Positions 1 through 6,862 of a DNA stretch of 7,247 nucleotides are shown here, one piece after another (position 1 is the first letter of the stretch; every line of letters begins with the position of its first letter). A program made the position numbers and the translations under genes. The notes under the pieces are model-generated. The model had not been told where the DNA came from. It saw only the letters and a program-made list of their open reading frames with translations, and ran no database searches. The stretch is from an uncultured Eubacteriales bacterium (lineage in GTDB: Bacteria > Bacillota > Clostridia > Peptostreptococcales > Anaerovoracaceae): the NCBI GenBank assembly GCA_902797405.1, contig CADBSP010000009.1:1-7247 (forward strand), in the 5' to 3' direction.

Positions 1-227
1 CTAGCCGCTGGATCAGGCTCATCCATATCCGGATACTCTGTTCCCATGTATTCAATAACTGCTATAGAACGATAAAAATCCTCGCACTGAGATAGGGCTC
101 TATCGCTGTAAAGCCGCACACCCAAAGCAAGGATCATGGAAAGGGTAAGGCCAAGTATGGTCCCCGCGAACAAAACCGTCCGCCCCTTTGCTCTAATATT
201 GGATTTTATACCATTCCTAACAAACAT
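1..227 (-). CDS. ABC transporter permease, FtsX-like, N-terminal fragment (runs off the left edge)
   Basis: Seventy-five codons are visible from ATG 227-225 to the window edge; the rest is missing. The N-terminus reads MFVRNGIKSNIRAKGRTVLF, a basic amphipathic stretch, followed by one hydrophobic segment at about residues 19-38, then a polar region with Cys49. A short basic cytoplasmic start of the form 'RNxxKSNxRAKGRT', one membrane helix and then an extracytoplasmic domain is the usual opening of FtsX/MacB-type permeases of Firmicutes, so I infer that family. Transport substrate, or a role in mechanotransmission, cannot be read from this fragment. An in-frame TAA lies two codons upstream, with a TTG directly before the ATG as the only alternative start, so the N-terminus is well bounded. 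No good Shine-Dalgarno is seen (AGG is 15 nt upstream). It lies beyond the hut terminator, so it is probably a separate transcription unit with no functional link to histidine breakdown. Confidence 0.6.
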   Translation of the reverse strand, partial: MFVRNGIKSNIRAKGRTVLFAGTILGLTLSMILALGVRLYSDRALSQCEDFYRSIAVIEYMGTEYPDMDEPDPAA

Positions 228-234
228 CAATTAC

Positions 235-291
235 ATGATATACCTACATACTTTCAAACGCAAGGATAGTCACTTTAACATCTTTTAACAA
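235..291 (-). promoter_or_regulatory. Candidate promoter(s) for the permease gene
   Basis: The 139-bp gap between fchA and the permease holds two overlapping minus-strand promoter candidates downstream of the hut terminator. The upstream pair is TTGTTA (291-286), 17 bp, TATCCT (268-263), giving a leader of roughly 28 nt. The downstream pair is TTGCGT (263-258), 17 bp, TATCAT (240-235); its -10 ends only 7 nt before the ATG, so its transcript would be leaderless or nearly so. Both have ideal spacing but imperfect hexamers. The A+T-rich background makes chance matches plausible, and I cannot choose between them from sequence. Confidence 0.35.
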
Positions 292-296
292 TTACC

Positions 297-329
297 AAAA
301 AAAGAAGCGGGCTTATACGTCCACTTCTT
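297..329 (-). terminator. Rho-independent terminator of the hut operon
   Basis: On the minus strand, AAGAAGTGG (329-321) pairs with CCGCTTCTT (310-302) around a 10-nt loop, forming a 9-bp stem that runs straight into seven consecutive U residues (303-297). One pair is G·U in the minus-strand RNA but would be C·A in plus-strand RNA, so the structure fits minus-strand transcription only. It begins 38 nt after the fchA stop codon, the expected place to end the five-gene transcript and to separate it from the permease gene. Confidence 0.85.
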
Positions 330-366
330 CTCATACTTAGCTAATACGATTATTAACAACTTCGTT

Positions 367-975
367 TTATTCACCGATTTCTTCCAAGACTCCTGCGTAA
401 ACCTTTTTGGCACCTTCTTCGACTTCTCTCAGAACTTCCTCACATTCTGTCTTATATGCAGCGCCCTTTTCTTTGTCCTTTAGGGAACCGGCATTAATTA
501 ATACGTTCAGCCATGCACCTTTTGCTGCAGCTTCTGCAGAGAGCGCGGCAACACCCAAATCGCTCGCAGCGTTTGTGTTATAGTTCTCGCTAATCTTTTG
601 GATTACTCGGATTGCATCGCGTGCCAAGAGCATAACCTCTCTCGGAGATTCCAAGCATGCCAGGAGTCCATCCTGAATAGCTGCGCTTCTTGCTGCTTTC
701 TCATCATCGGTTTCTTTTGGCATAGAAAAAGCGTTTGCGACCTTCATGAACGCTTCTGTATCTTTGTCCGTCATAACGAGAAGCTTTTCTTTAAGGTCAG
801 CTGCTTCAGCTTTTAATCCGCTTAGATCTTCCGTCTTTGTAAGCGTGCAGACCATCTCGGCAAGTGCAGCGCTGAGTGCACCAGTAAGGGCAGCAACTGA
901 ACCACCACCAGGTGCAGGTTCAGAAGATGCAACAGTTCCAACAAAGTCCGAGGTTTTTAATTCTACTAACTTCAT
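367..975 (-). CDS. fchA: Formimidoyltetrahydrofolate cyclodeaminase
   Basis: Catalyses 5-formimino-THF to 5,10-methenyl-THF plus ammonia, the last step of this histidine route, feeding one-carbon units into the folate pool. The 202-aa product has the family's length as a stand-alone cytoplasmic enzyme; in mammals the same domain is the C-terminal half of bifunctional FTCD. Visible signatures are the Gly-rich APGGGSVAALTGAL segment (about 21-34), and NTNAASDLGVAAL (about 133-145), whose Asp139 lies in the conserved SDxxVA motif thought to hold the catalytic aspartate, followed by GAWLNVLINAG (153-163). The fold is all-helical and Ala-rich, with no signal peptide or membrane segment. The start ATG (975-973) has AGGAGA 8 nt upstream, and that SD overlaps the TAG stop of ftcD. 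The intergenic gap of 12 nt implies translational coupling. It is the last gene of the operon. Related serine-cycle and methanogen cyclodeaminases share the fold, but the neighbours settle the role. Confidence 0.95.
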   Translation of the reverse strand: MKLVELKTSDFVGTVASSEPAPGGGSVAALTGALSAALAEMVCTLTKTEDLSGLKAEAADLKEKLLVMTDKDTEAFMKVANAFSMPKETDDEKAARSAAIQDGLLACLESPREVMLLARDAIRVIQKISENYNTNAASDLGVAALSAEAAAKGAWLNVLINAGSLKDKEKGAAYKTECEEVLREVEEGAKKVYAGVLEEIGE

Positions 976-987
976 ATATCAATTCTC

Positions 988-1902
988 CTATTCTGCTTTG
1001 CTTATCAAATGATATTCCATAACCTGATTCAGACAATCAAAGTCCTCAATCTTTAGATAGTGTTCAGCACAGTCAATTAGCGCCTTCGCAGGAAGTAGTC
1101 CAACGACTTCGCTTCCAATGATTCGTGCTCCATATCTATCCGCCAGAGTCCTAATCATTTCGAATGCATAGTATAGGGGCGTTCCCTCGTAATTCACCAT
1201 GTTCATTGAAACCTGTGCGATGTTTCTGTCTTCCAGCATAATTCCCAGGGCTTTACAATACTTGAAACCACCACCGGATGCACGAATTGCCTTGGCAATC
1301 TTTTTTGCAATTTCAACGTCTGAAGTATCGAGATTGACATTAAATGCAACGAGCGGCATTCTTGCGCCTACTGCAGTTATACCGGCAGTAGGATGAATCT
1401 TTCTTTCTCCAAAATCGGGCGCCCAATCCTCCTCCAAAAGTTTCTCAGGCATTCCTTCGAACTCACCTTTTCTGACAGTAGCAAGGTTTCTGCGTTCTTC
1501 TCTGGATGCAGAATCTTCATAGAGGAATACCGGGATACTAAGCTCATTCCATACTCTCTCTGCTACACGCTTGGATAAATCGATGCATTCATCCAGCGTC
1601 ATATTAAGCGCAGGAACAAAAGGAATAACATCTGTAGCGCCCATCCTCGGATGCTGGCCCTGGTGCTTAGTCATGTCAATTTTCTCTGCAGCCAGTTTGG
1701 TGAGCCCAATAACAGCCTCCTCTATTTTCTCCGGTGCACCAACCATGGTAAAAACGCATCTATTGTGACTTCCGTCGGTCTGTACGTCCAAAAGAGTAAC
1801 CCCGGGATATGATCCTCCAGCATCAACCAGCGCCTGGAAAACATCGGCGTCGATTTCTTTGCTCACGCTGAAATTAGGAATACATTCAACAAGTTTATTC
1901 AT
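988..1902 (-). CDS. ftcD: Glutamate formimidoyltransferase
   Basis: Transfers the formimino group of N-formimino-L-glutamate to tetrahydrofolate, giving L-glutamate and 5-formimino-THF, the substrate of the next gene's product. The 304-aa protein covers just the formiminotransferase domain of mammalian FTCD (N- and C-terminal subdomains), with no cyclodeaminase fusion and no linker. Diagnostic stretches, numbered from the chosen Met, are the N-terminal LVECIPNFS (4-12), LLDVQTDGSHNR (37-48), KHQGQHPRMGATDVIPF (79-95; His84 corresponds to the catalytic His82 region of the porcine enzyme), PDFG, and NIAQVSMNMVNYEGTPLY near residue 230. ATG 1902-1900 is chosen because AAAGGA lies 7 nt upstream; a TTG two codons earlier (1908) would sit only 1 nt from that SD. 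The gene overlaps the end of hutI by 8 nt, so translation is probably coupled. Its presence in place of a formimidoylglutamase (hutG) gene identifies the folate branch of histidine catabolism. Confidence 0.95.
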   Translation of the reverse strand: MNKLVECIPNFSVSKEIDADVFQALVDAGGSYPGVTLLDVQTDGSHNRCVFTMVGAPEKIEEAVIGLTKLAAEKIDMTKHQGQHPRMGATDVIPFVPALNMTLDECIDLSKRVAERVWNELSIPVFLYEDSASREERRNLATVRKGEFEGMPEKLLEEDWAPDFGERKIHPTAGITAVGARMPLVAFNVNLDTSDVEIAKKIAKAIRASGGGFKYCKALGIMLEDRNIAQVSMNMVNYEGTPLYYAFEMIRTLADRYGARIIGSEVVGLLPAKALIDCAEHYLKIEDFDCLNQVMEYHLISKAE

Positions 1903-3142
1903 ATACAATTCCTTTCTTTATAACAAAGTTAACGGGATTGCTCCCCATTCTATAACAAAGATAAGCTAAGTCCGGTGCGGCCCAAACAACTATGTCAGCT
2001 TGCTTTCCAACCTCGATGGATCCTATCCTTCCCGCTCTTCCGATTGCAGCTGCACCGTTAAGTGTAACAGCAGTCAATATTTCTTCCGGCGTCATTCTGT
2101 ATTTCAGACATCCAATGTTCATAGCGAGTTGAATATTGCTGACCGGACAAGAGCCGGGGTTAAAGTCTGTTGCTATAGCAACCGGCACCCCTGCTTTTAT
2201 CATATCCTTTGCCCTGGCATAATCCGCCCCCAGATAGAAGCTGGTTGCGGGAAGAAGGCAGGCAACTGTATTTCCATTTTTCAGGTGCCCAATTCCCTCG
2301 TCACTGCATTTTATTAAATGCTCCGCGGATATTGCACTTACTCGCTCGGCGATTTCAGTCCCTCCTATATCAAAGATTTCATCCGTATGAATCTTAGCGC
2401 CAAGTCCCAGTTCCTTCGCTCTCTCCAGGATGCGAAGCGATTCTTCTTTCGTAAATACCTCCGCTTCACAGAAGACGTCGCAGAATTCTGCGAGTCCTTT
2501 TTCCGAAATTACAGGAAGCATCTCTTCCAAGAGGAGATTAATATAGTCCTCTCGTTTTTCCTTATATTCGGATGGAACGGCATGAGCGCCCATAAATGTC
2601 GAAACAAGTTCAACAGGATTCCTTTCAGAAAGGAGTTTCACTGCTTCAAGCTGCTTAAGCTCTGTCTCCAAATTGAGTCCATAGCCGCTCTTCGCCTCGC
2701 AGGTGGTTACCCCATAGCCAAACATCTCAATAAGGACATCCTCTGCCTTCTCCGCAAGTTCATCCAAATCTGCTTCCCTCGTAGCCCTCACCGTAGATAA
2801 GATTCCACCACCGGCAGCCAGGATATCCAGGTAGGATGCACCCTTAAGCTTTTGGTCGAGTTCGTTTTGTCTCCAGCCGCCAAATACAAGATGTGTATGC
2901 GCATCTACTAATCCCGGAGTAACCAGGCATCCCTCGGCGTCTAGCACTTCAACGTCAGGGTCCGTAGCGACTGATGCGGCTGCGCAGTCTCCCGCCGCGC
3001 CGACGGCTTTTATTACTCCGCCTTCTACGTAAATGAACGCATCCTCTATGTATTTAACTGCGCCCTGGGCCTCACCCGCCAAAGCGGTATTTCCAATGGG
3101 TGTAGCCAGCACGCCAATATTTTTGATTAATAGTTTTTTCAT
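1895..3142 (-). CDS. hutI: Imidazolonepropionase
   Basis: Hydrolyses 4-imidazolone-5-propionate to N-formimino-L-glutamate, the third step of histidine degradation; cytoplasmic, amidohydrolase superfamily, metal-dependent. The 415-aa length matches the family. Motifs in order: TPGLVDAHTHLVFGG (75-89) with the H82-x-H84 metal pair; EAKSGYGL (149-156), the substrate-binding strand; FMGAHAVP (183-190, His187); IHTDEIFD (251-258) with metal ligand His252 and Glu255; SAEHL (272-276); and ATDFNPGSCP (324-333) with Asp326. These match the ligand and catalytic positions known for Bacillus HutI. The C-terminal GSIEVGKQADIVVW (about 374-387) is the usual amidohydrolase beta-sandwich strand. ATG 3142-3140 has GAGAGGG about 7 nt upstream. 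The 54-nt gap from hutU is the largest inside the operon and contains a perfect hairpin; the 3' end overlaps ftcD by 8 nt. Confidence 0.97.
   Translation of the reverse strand: MKKLLIKNIGVLATPIGNTALAGEAQGAVKYIEDAFIYVEGGVIKAVGAAGDCAAASVATDPDVEVLDAEGCLVTPGLVDAHTHLVFGGWRQNELDQKLKGASYLDILAAGGGILSTVRATREADLDELAEKAEDVLIEMFGYGVTTCEAKSGYGLNLETELKQLEAVKLLSERNPVELVSTFMGAHAVPSEYKEKREDYINLLLEEMLPVISEKGLAEFCDVFCEAEVFTKEESLRILERAKELGLGAKIHTDEIFDIGGTEIAERVSAISAEHLIKCSDEGIGHLKNGNTVACLLPATSFYLGADYARAKDMIKAGVPVAIATDFNPGSCPVSNIQLAMNIGCLKYRMTPEEILTAVTLNGAAAIGRAGRIGSIEVGKQADIVVWAAPDLAYLCYRMGSNPVNFVIKKGIVYE
1910..1915 (-). promoter_or_regulatory. Ribosome-binding site that fixes the ftcD start
   Basis: AAAGGA reads on the minus strand inside the last codons of hutI. 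It is 7 nt from ATG 1902 but 1 nt from the TTG at 1908, so it supports the shorter 304-aa FtcD beginning MNKLVEC, which also agrees with the family N-terminus. Confidence 0.75.
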
Positions 3143-3159
3143 TTCGATTCCCTCTCAGA

Positions 3160-3175
3160 GCGCGACAAATCGCGC
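3160..3175 (-). other. Perfect intergenic hairpin between hutU and hutI
   Basis: GCGCGA-TTTG-TCGCGC is a perfect 6-bp G+C-rich stem with a tetranucleotide loop in the 54-nt hutU-hutI gap. No U-run follows it, so it is not an intrinsic terminator. Its 3' arm also belongs to GCGCTCT (minus strand 3163-3157), which can pair over 7 bp with AGAGCGC (minus strand 3197-3191), a segment overlapping the last base of the hutU stop codon. The two pairings are mutually exclusive. Likely roles are mRNA processing, protection of one cistron, or tuning of hutI translation, since the hutI Shine-Dalgarno lies just downstream. That function is inference. Confidence 0.6.
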
Positions 3176-3196
3176 CGAATTATCTTTCCTGCGCTC

Positions 3197-5197
3197 TTAC
3201 AGCTCGGCGAAGGCCTTTGCTATAAGTTCGTCGTCTGCGATCTCCGGTATCGTGATATGGTCCTTACCTTCGTATAGTTCGTTGTATTCCTCAGCAACCG
3301 CAAGGGCATTTTCATTTCTCGCCCATGCTCTTCTGGCTACACCTATCATCGTATCCCAAGGAATCGCCATATTTAGGATTGTGTCCACTCTTTCGGATCC
3401 ATCAAGCACCATGCCAAATCCACCGTTTATCGCGCGACCGATTCCCGTTCCTCCACCGTTATGAAGTGTCACCAGGCTCATTCCCCTTGCGGCATTTCCT
3501 GCGTAGCAATGAGTTGCCATTTCCGCCATGATGTTTGAGCCGTCCTTGATATTAGATGTCTCCCTGAATGGTGCGTCTGTTCCTCCGGTGTCGTGGTGAT
3601 CGCGTCCAAGCATGATTGGACCTATCTCGCCGTTTCTAACCATCTCGTTAAACTTAAGCGCTATATTCATTCTTCCCAAGGCATCCTGGTAAAGGATGCG
3701 GCATTTTGTTCCAACGACCATTTTGTTTTTGCCGGCATCTCTCACCCAAACATAATTATCATAATCCTGATATCTTCTATTGTTAGCCAAAATGTATTCA
3801 GCTGCAGCCTTGTCCGTCGCCTCCAGGTCGGAATCTTTGCCCGATAAACAGCACCAGCGGAATGGACCATAGCCATAGTCAAATAGAAGTGGCCCCAGAA
3901 TGTCTTCAACATATGACGGGAATACGAATCCGTCCAAGTCGTTCTTTCCGTTTCTGCAAACCTCTGTCACACCTGCATCGTATACAGCCTTTAAGAAGCT
4001 GTTTCCATAATCAAAGAAATACGTTCCTGCGTCGTGGAATTTTACAATCATTTCATAATGGTGACGAAGGCTGGTGTTTACGTGTTCCCTGAATCCCTGA
4101 GGATCCTTATCCAGCATCTCAGTTCTCTCTTCATATGTGAGTCCCTGTGGACAATAACCACCATCGTAGACCGCATGACATGAAGTCTGGTCGCTCATCA
4201 GATCTACGTGGACACCTTTATCAAAGAGGAATTCCAGGAGGTCAACCACGTTTCCGTGATAAGCAATAGCACATGCCTCACCCTTTTCCTGCTTTTCCTT
4301 CGCAAGGGAAAGAACCTCTCCTAAGTCGCTGGTTTTTTCGCTAACCCATCCCTGGTTCAGCCTGGTGTCGATTCTGGATTCATCCACCTCTGCAATAATG
4401 GCGACTGCTCCGGCAATCTCTGCAGCCTTTCCCTGTGCTCCACTCATTCCGCCTAAACCGGCAGAAACAAAGAGCTTTCCGGCCAAATTGCCATCTTCTG
4501 CAATTCCAAGTTTAAGTCTTCCTGCATTTAGAAGCGTGTTGAATGTACCATGAACAATACCCTGAGGCCCGATATACATCCAGCCACCGGCAGTCATCTG
4601 TCCATAGTTAGCAACACCCAGTGCTGCTGCACGATTGAAATTATCCTGGTCATCAAATCCGCCAATCATGAGGCCGTTACTCATTATACATCTCGGTGCC
4701 AGCTTGTGTGAGTGGAATAATCCCAGCGGATGTCCACTCATAACAACCAGTGTCTGCTCGTCTGTCATTATCTCCAGATATTTTTTAATCAGGCGATACT
4801 GCATCCAATTCTGGCAGACCTGCCCCGTTTCTCCGTAAGTAACTAGTTCGTATGGATAAAGAGCAACATCAAAGTCCAGGTTATTGTCAATCATCACCTG
4901 GAAGGCCTTTGCTTCGACTATTTTCCCTTTATATTCATCTATTGGCTTCCCGTGGATTTCGCCTTCCGGACGGAATCTGTAGCCATAGATTCTTCCATGT
5001 TCCTCCAGCTCCTTTGCAAATTCCTTCGCCATGAATTCATGATGCTGTTCAGGGATATACCTAAGAGCATTTTTGACGGCAAGGATTTTATCCTGCTCGG
5101 TGAGCTTACTCTTTCTCTTTGGTGCCCTTCTAATTCCCGGTACGAATTCCGGGTATTCCGGTAATACATCATCAAGCATGATTTTGATTGGTTCCAT
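3197..5197 (-). CDS. hutU: Urocanate hydratase (urocanase), long form
   Basis: Adds water to urocanate to give 4-imidazolone-5-propionate, using tightly bound NAD+ as an electrophilic catalyst; cytoplasmic. At 666 aa it resembles the long urocanases of Clostridia, Bacteroidetes and animals (UROC1) rather than the ~550-aa Bacillus/Pseudomonas form. Motifs, numbered from the chosen Met: HPLGLFHS (156-163), TAGGWMYIGPQGIVHGT (202-218), the nucleotide-binding SAGLGGMSGAQGKA (245-258), YGYGPFRWCCLSGK (441-454; adjacent Cys449/Cys450 in the urocanase Cys region), LGRDHHDTGGTDAPFRETSN (530-549) and TLHNGGGTGIGR (577-588). I place the start at ATG 5197-5195 because the only Shine-Dalgarno, AAAGGAGG (5211-5204), abuts the upstream in-frame ATG 5203 with no spacing but stands 6 nt from this one. 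The gap from the hutH stop is 12 nt, and that stop overlaps the SD, implying coupling. Confidence 0.97.
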   Translation of the reverse strand: MEPIKIMLDDVLPEYPEFVPGIRRAPKRKSKLTEQDKILAVKNALRYIPEQHHEFMAKEFAKELEEHGRIYGYRFRPEGEIHGKPIDEYKGKIVEAKAFQVMIDNNLDFDVALYPYELVTYGETGQVCQNWMQYRLIKKYLEIMTDEQTLVVMSGHPLGLFHSHKLAPRCIMSNGLMIGGFDDQDNFNRAAALGVANYGQMTAGGWMYIGPQGIVHGTFNTLLNAGRLKLGIAEDGNLAGKLFVSAGLGGMSGAQGKAAEIAGAVAIIAEVDESRIDTRLNQGWVSEKTSDLGEVLSLAKEKQEKGEACAIAYHGNVVDLLEFLFDKGVHVDLMSDQTSCHAVYDGGYCPQGLTYEERTEMLDKDPQGFREHVNTSLRHHYEMIVKFHDAGTYFFDYGNSFLKAVYDAGVTEVCRNGKNDLDGFVFPSYVEDILGPLLFDYGYGPFRWCCLSGKDSDLEATDKAAAEYILANNRRYQDYDNYVWVRDAGKNKMVVGTKCRILYQDALGRMNIALKFNEMVRNGEIGPIMLGRDHHDTGGTDAPFRETSNIKDGSNIMAEMATHCYAGNAARGMSLVTLHNGGGTGIGRAINGGFGMVLDGSERVDTILNMAIPWDTMIGVARRAWARNENALAVAEEYNELYEGKDHITIPEIADDELIAKAFAEL

Positions 5198-5203
5198 AGC
5201 CAT

Positions 5204-5211
5204 CCTCCTTT
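5204..5211 (-). promoter_or_regulatory. Ribosome-binding site that fixes the hutU start
   Basis: AAAGGAGG overlaps the TAA stop of hutH by two bases. It directly abuts the first possible ATG (5203-5201), which would leave no spacer, and lies 6 nt before the second ATG (5197-5195). The same motif with the same 6-nt spacing precedes hutH, so the second ATG is the better start and HutU begins MEPIKIM. Confidence 0.8.
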
Positions 5212-6760
5212 ACATATACTCTCTTATGATATCCGTTAAATCCTCGCTTCTAACCAACGCCTCTACAGCCTGGATATCTATGCGGATCTCACGGTCCTTT
5301 TCCATAAATGAAACTTCTTTTCTAACCCTGGCGTAAGCCTTTTCCATGATCGGTGACAGCGCCAGATTCCCTTCTATCATACGTCTCATATCTATTGCCT
5401 GGCATGCGGTAAATAGTTCAAATGCCAGGACCGAAAGAAGATTCTCTAAAATCAGGCCGGACTTTCTGGCAGCAGTCGTTCCCATGGACACGAAGTCTTC
5501 CTGTGCCGCTGACGAAGGAATACTATCAACCGAAGCGGGATGTGCCAGAACCTTATTCTCCGAAACCATCGATGCAGACGAGTATTGAACTATCATGAAG
5601 CCACTGTTAAGACCTCCGGCCACTGCTAGGAACGGCGGAAGCCCGTTCGATAAATCGGCGTTCACCATGCGCTCCGTGCGTCTCTCTGAAATCGATGCCA
5701 GTTCCGCACATGCAATTCCGAGATAATCAAACGGAAGTGCCATCGGCTCTCCGTGGAAGTTTCCACCGGAAAGGACTTCTTCATCTTCAGGGAAAATAAG
5801 CGGATTATCCGTGACGGCATTTAGTTCTATCGATACTTTTTCAAGTATGAAATCAAGGGCATCTCTAACTGCTCCGTGTACTTGTGGCATACACCTAAGC
5901 GAATATGCATCCTGCACGCGCTCACCCTGGCACTTATTTCCCAGTTCGCAGTTTTCTGTAATCTTACGCAAATTAGCCGCGACCTTAATCTGGCCCTTTT
6001 GTCCCCTTGCAACATGGAGTCTTTCCTGGAATGCGGTATACTGACCGTTAAGGGCGGTGAAGCTCATCGCACCTATGAGATCTGCCATATCTGCTGCGCG
6101 GATTGCATCGTAAAGGTTTAGTGCACCTACACCTGTCATCGCACAGGTTCCGTTCGTTATGCCTAGTCCTTCTTTGAGGCTAAGTTCAGGTAGAATTTCA
6201 ATTCCAGCCTTCTTCATCGCTTTCTTTCCAGGAAGAAGCTTACCCTCGTAATATGCTTCGCCGAGTCCCAGAAGCACCAGCCCCATATGTGAAAGTGGTG
6301 CTAAATCACCGGATGCGCCCAGCGATCCCTTTTCCGGAACAAGCGGAGTTACGCCTTTGTTGAGCATTTCTACCAATAAATCAACAACCACAGGGCGAAC
6401 ACCGCTAAGACCGATTGAAAGTGCATTTGCTCTTAGGAGCATCATAGCCCTCACCTGCTCAATCTTATACGGATTTCCTGTGGCTGTCGCATGGCTTAAT
6501 ATTAAGTTAGTAGAAAGCTGACTGGACATCTTATCCGGAACAGCTGTCTTAGCAAAATTACCGAACCCGGTGTTGATACCATAGGCTACACGTCCATCCT
6601 TACTGATCTTCTCAATCACCCTTCTGGACTCTGCAATTCTGTTCTTTGCCTCCTTTGACAAAGCCACCTTTGCTCCATACCTAGATACCGCAACCAGTTC
6701 TTCCAGTGTAAGACTCTGCCCGTCGATTACAACTCGTTTAATCTTCTTTACGTCCTTCAA
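5210..6760 (-). CDS. hutH: Histidine ammonia-lyase
   Basis: Deaminates L-histidine non-oxidatively to trans-urocanate and ammonia, committing histidine to degradation; soluble cytoplasmic homotetramer in the known family. The 516-aa product is full length (family about 500-515 aa). Ala149-Ser150-Gly151 in GSLGASGDLAPLSHMGL is the tripeptide that cyclises to the MIO electrophile. Other active-site elements are Tyr60 in YGINTGFG, His90 in NLILSH, QDAYSLRCMPQVHGA (283-297, with Tyr286 and Arg289), TDNP (317-320) and Glu421 in AQEDFVSM. QDxYSLRC and SH rather than phenylalanine/tyrosine-lyase residues favour histidine, as does the operon. Translation begins at TTG 6760-6758, which stands 6 nt after a perfect AAAGGAGG; no ATG or GTG fits. 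It is the first gene of the operon, transcribed from a strong promoter about 100 nt upstream. Confidence 0.98.
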   Translation of the reverse strand: MKDVKKIKRVVIDGQSLTLEELVAVSRYGAKVALSKEAKNRIAESRRVIEKISKDGRVAYGINTGFGNFAKTAVPDKMSSQLSTNLILSHATATGNPYKIEQVRAMMLLRANALSIGLSGVRPVVVDLLVEMLNKGVTPLVPEKGSLGASGDLAPLSHMGLVLLGLGEAYYEGKLLPGKKAMKKAGIEILPELSLKEGLGITNGTCAMTGVGALNLYDAIRAADMADLIGAMSFTALNGQYTAFQERLHVARGQKGQIKVAANLRKITENCELGNKCQGERVQDAYSLRCMPQVHGAVRDALDFILEKVSIELNAVTDNPLIFPEDEEVLSGGNFHGEPMALPFDYLGIACAELASISERRTERMVNADLSNGLPPFLAVAGGLNSGFMIVQYSSASMVSENKVLAHPASVDSIPSSAAQEDFVSMGTTAARKSGLILENLLSVLAFELFTACQAIDMRRMIEGNLALSPIMEKAYARVRKEVSFMEKDREIRIDIQAVEALVRSEDLTDIIREYM

Positions 6761-6766
6761 TAGTTT

Positions 6767-6774
6767 CCTCCTTT
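6767..6774 (-). promoter_or_regulatory. Consensus ribosome-binding site for the TTG start of hutH
   Basis: AAAGGAGG on the minus strand, 6 nt before TTG 6760, is a complete match to the 16S anti-Shine-Dalgarno core. Its strength and spacing justify calling a TTG start for the first gene of the operon. Confidence 0.85.
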
Positions 6775-6800
6775 AAAGCGATAAAAACCCCATATACGCA

Positions 6801-6830
6801 CAGAATCAGCACCCTAAGGCACTGATTCTG
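6801..6830 (-). promoter_or_regulatory. Stem-loop in the hut 5' leader
   Basis: The arms CAGAATCAG (6830-6822) and CTGATTCTG (6809-6801) are a perfect 9-bp inverted repeat. In minus-strand RNA the stem continues with U·G, G·U, C-G and C-G, closing on a UUAG tetraloop (6817-6814): 13 pairs in 30 nt. In the opposite strand the two wobble pairs become C·A and A·C mismatches, so the full stem is specific to the hut leader RNA. The hairpin starts about 26 nt after the predicted transcription start and ends 27 nt before the Shine-Dalgarno. No U-run follows directly (the nearest, UUUUU, is about 14 nt on), so it is not a simple terminator. Possible roles are 5'-end mRNA stabilisation or a binding site for an RNA-binding regulator. 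Confidence 0.65.
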
Positions 6831-6862
6831 AAATGATTAAAATGTTTTATTCCGTTATGTTA

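Noticed and set aside
2318..2800. A 160-codon open frame on the plus strand, opposite hutI
   Set aside because: It lies fully inside a clearly coding, motif-verified hutI on the other strand, has no Shine-Dalgarno of note, and its translation resembles no family I know. It is a shadow of the coding bias. The same holds for the other plus-strand frames opposite hutH, hutU, ftcD and fchA.
4939..5175. Minus-strand 78-codon frame overlapping the start of hutU in another frame
   Set aside because: The hutU frame is conserved and well supported here; this alternative frame has low-complexity Ser/Arg/Glu content and no independent ribosome-binding site.
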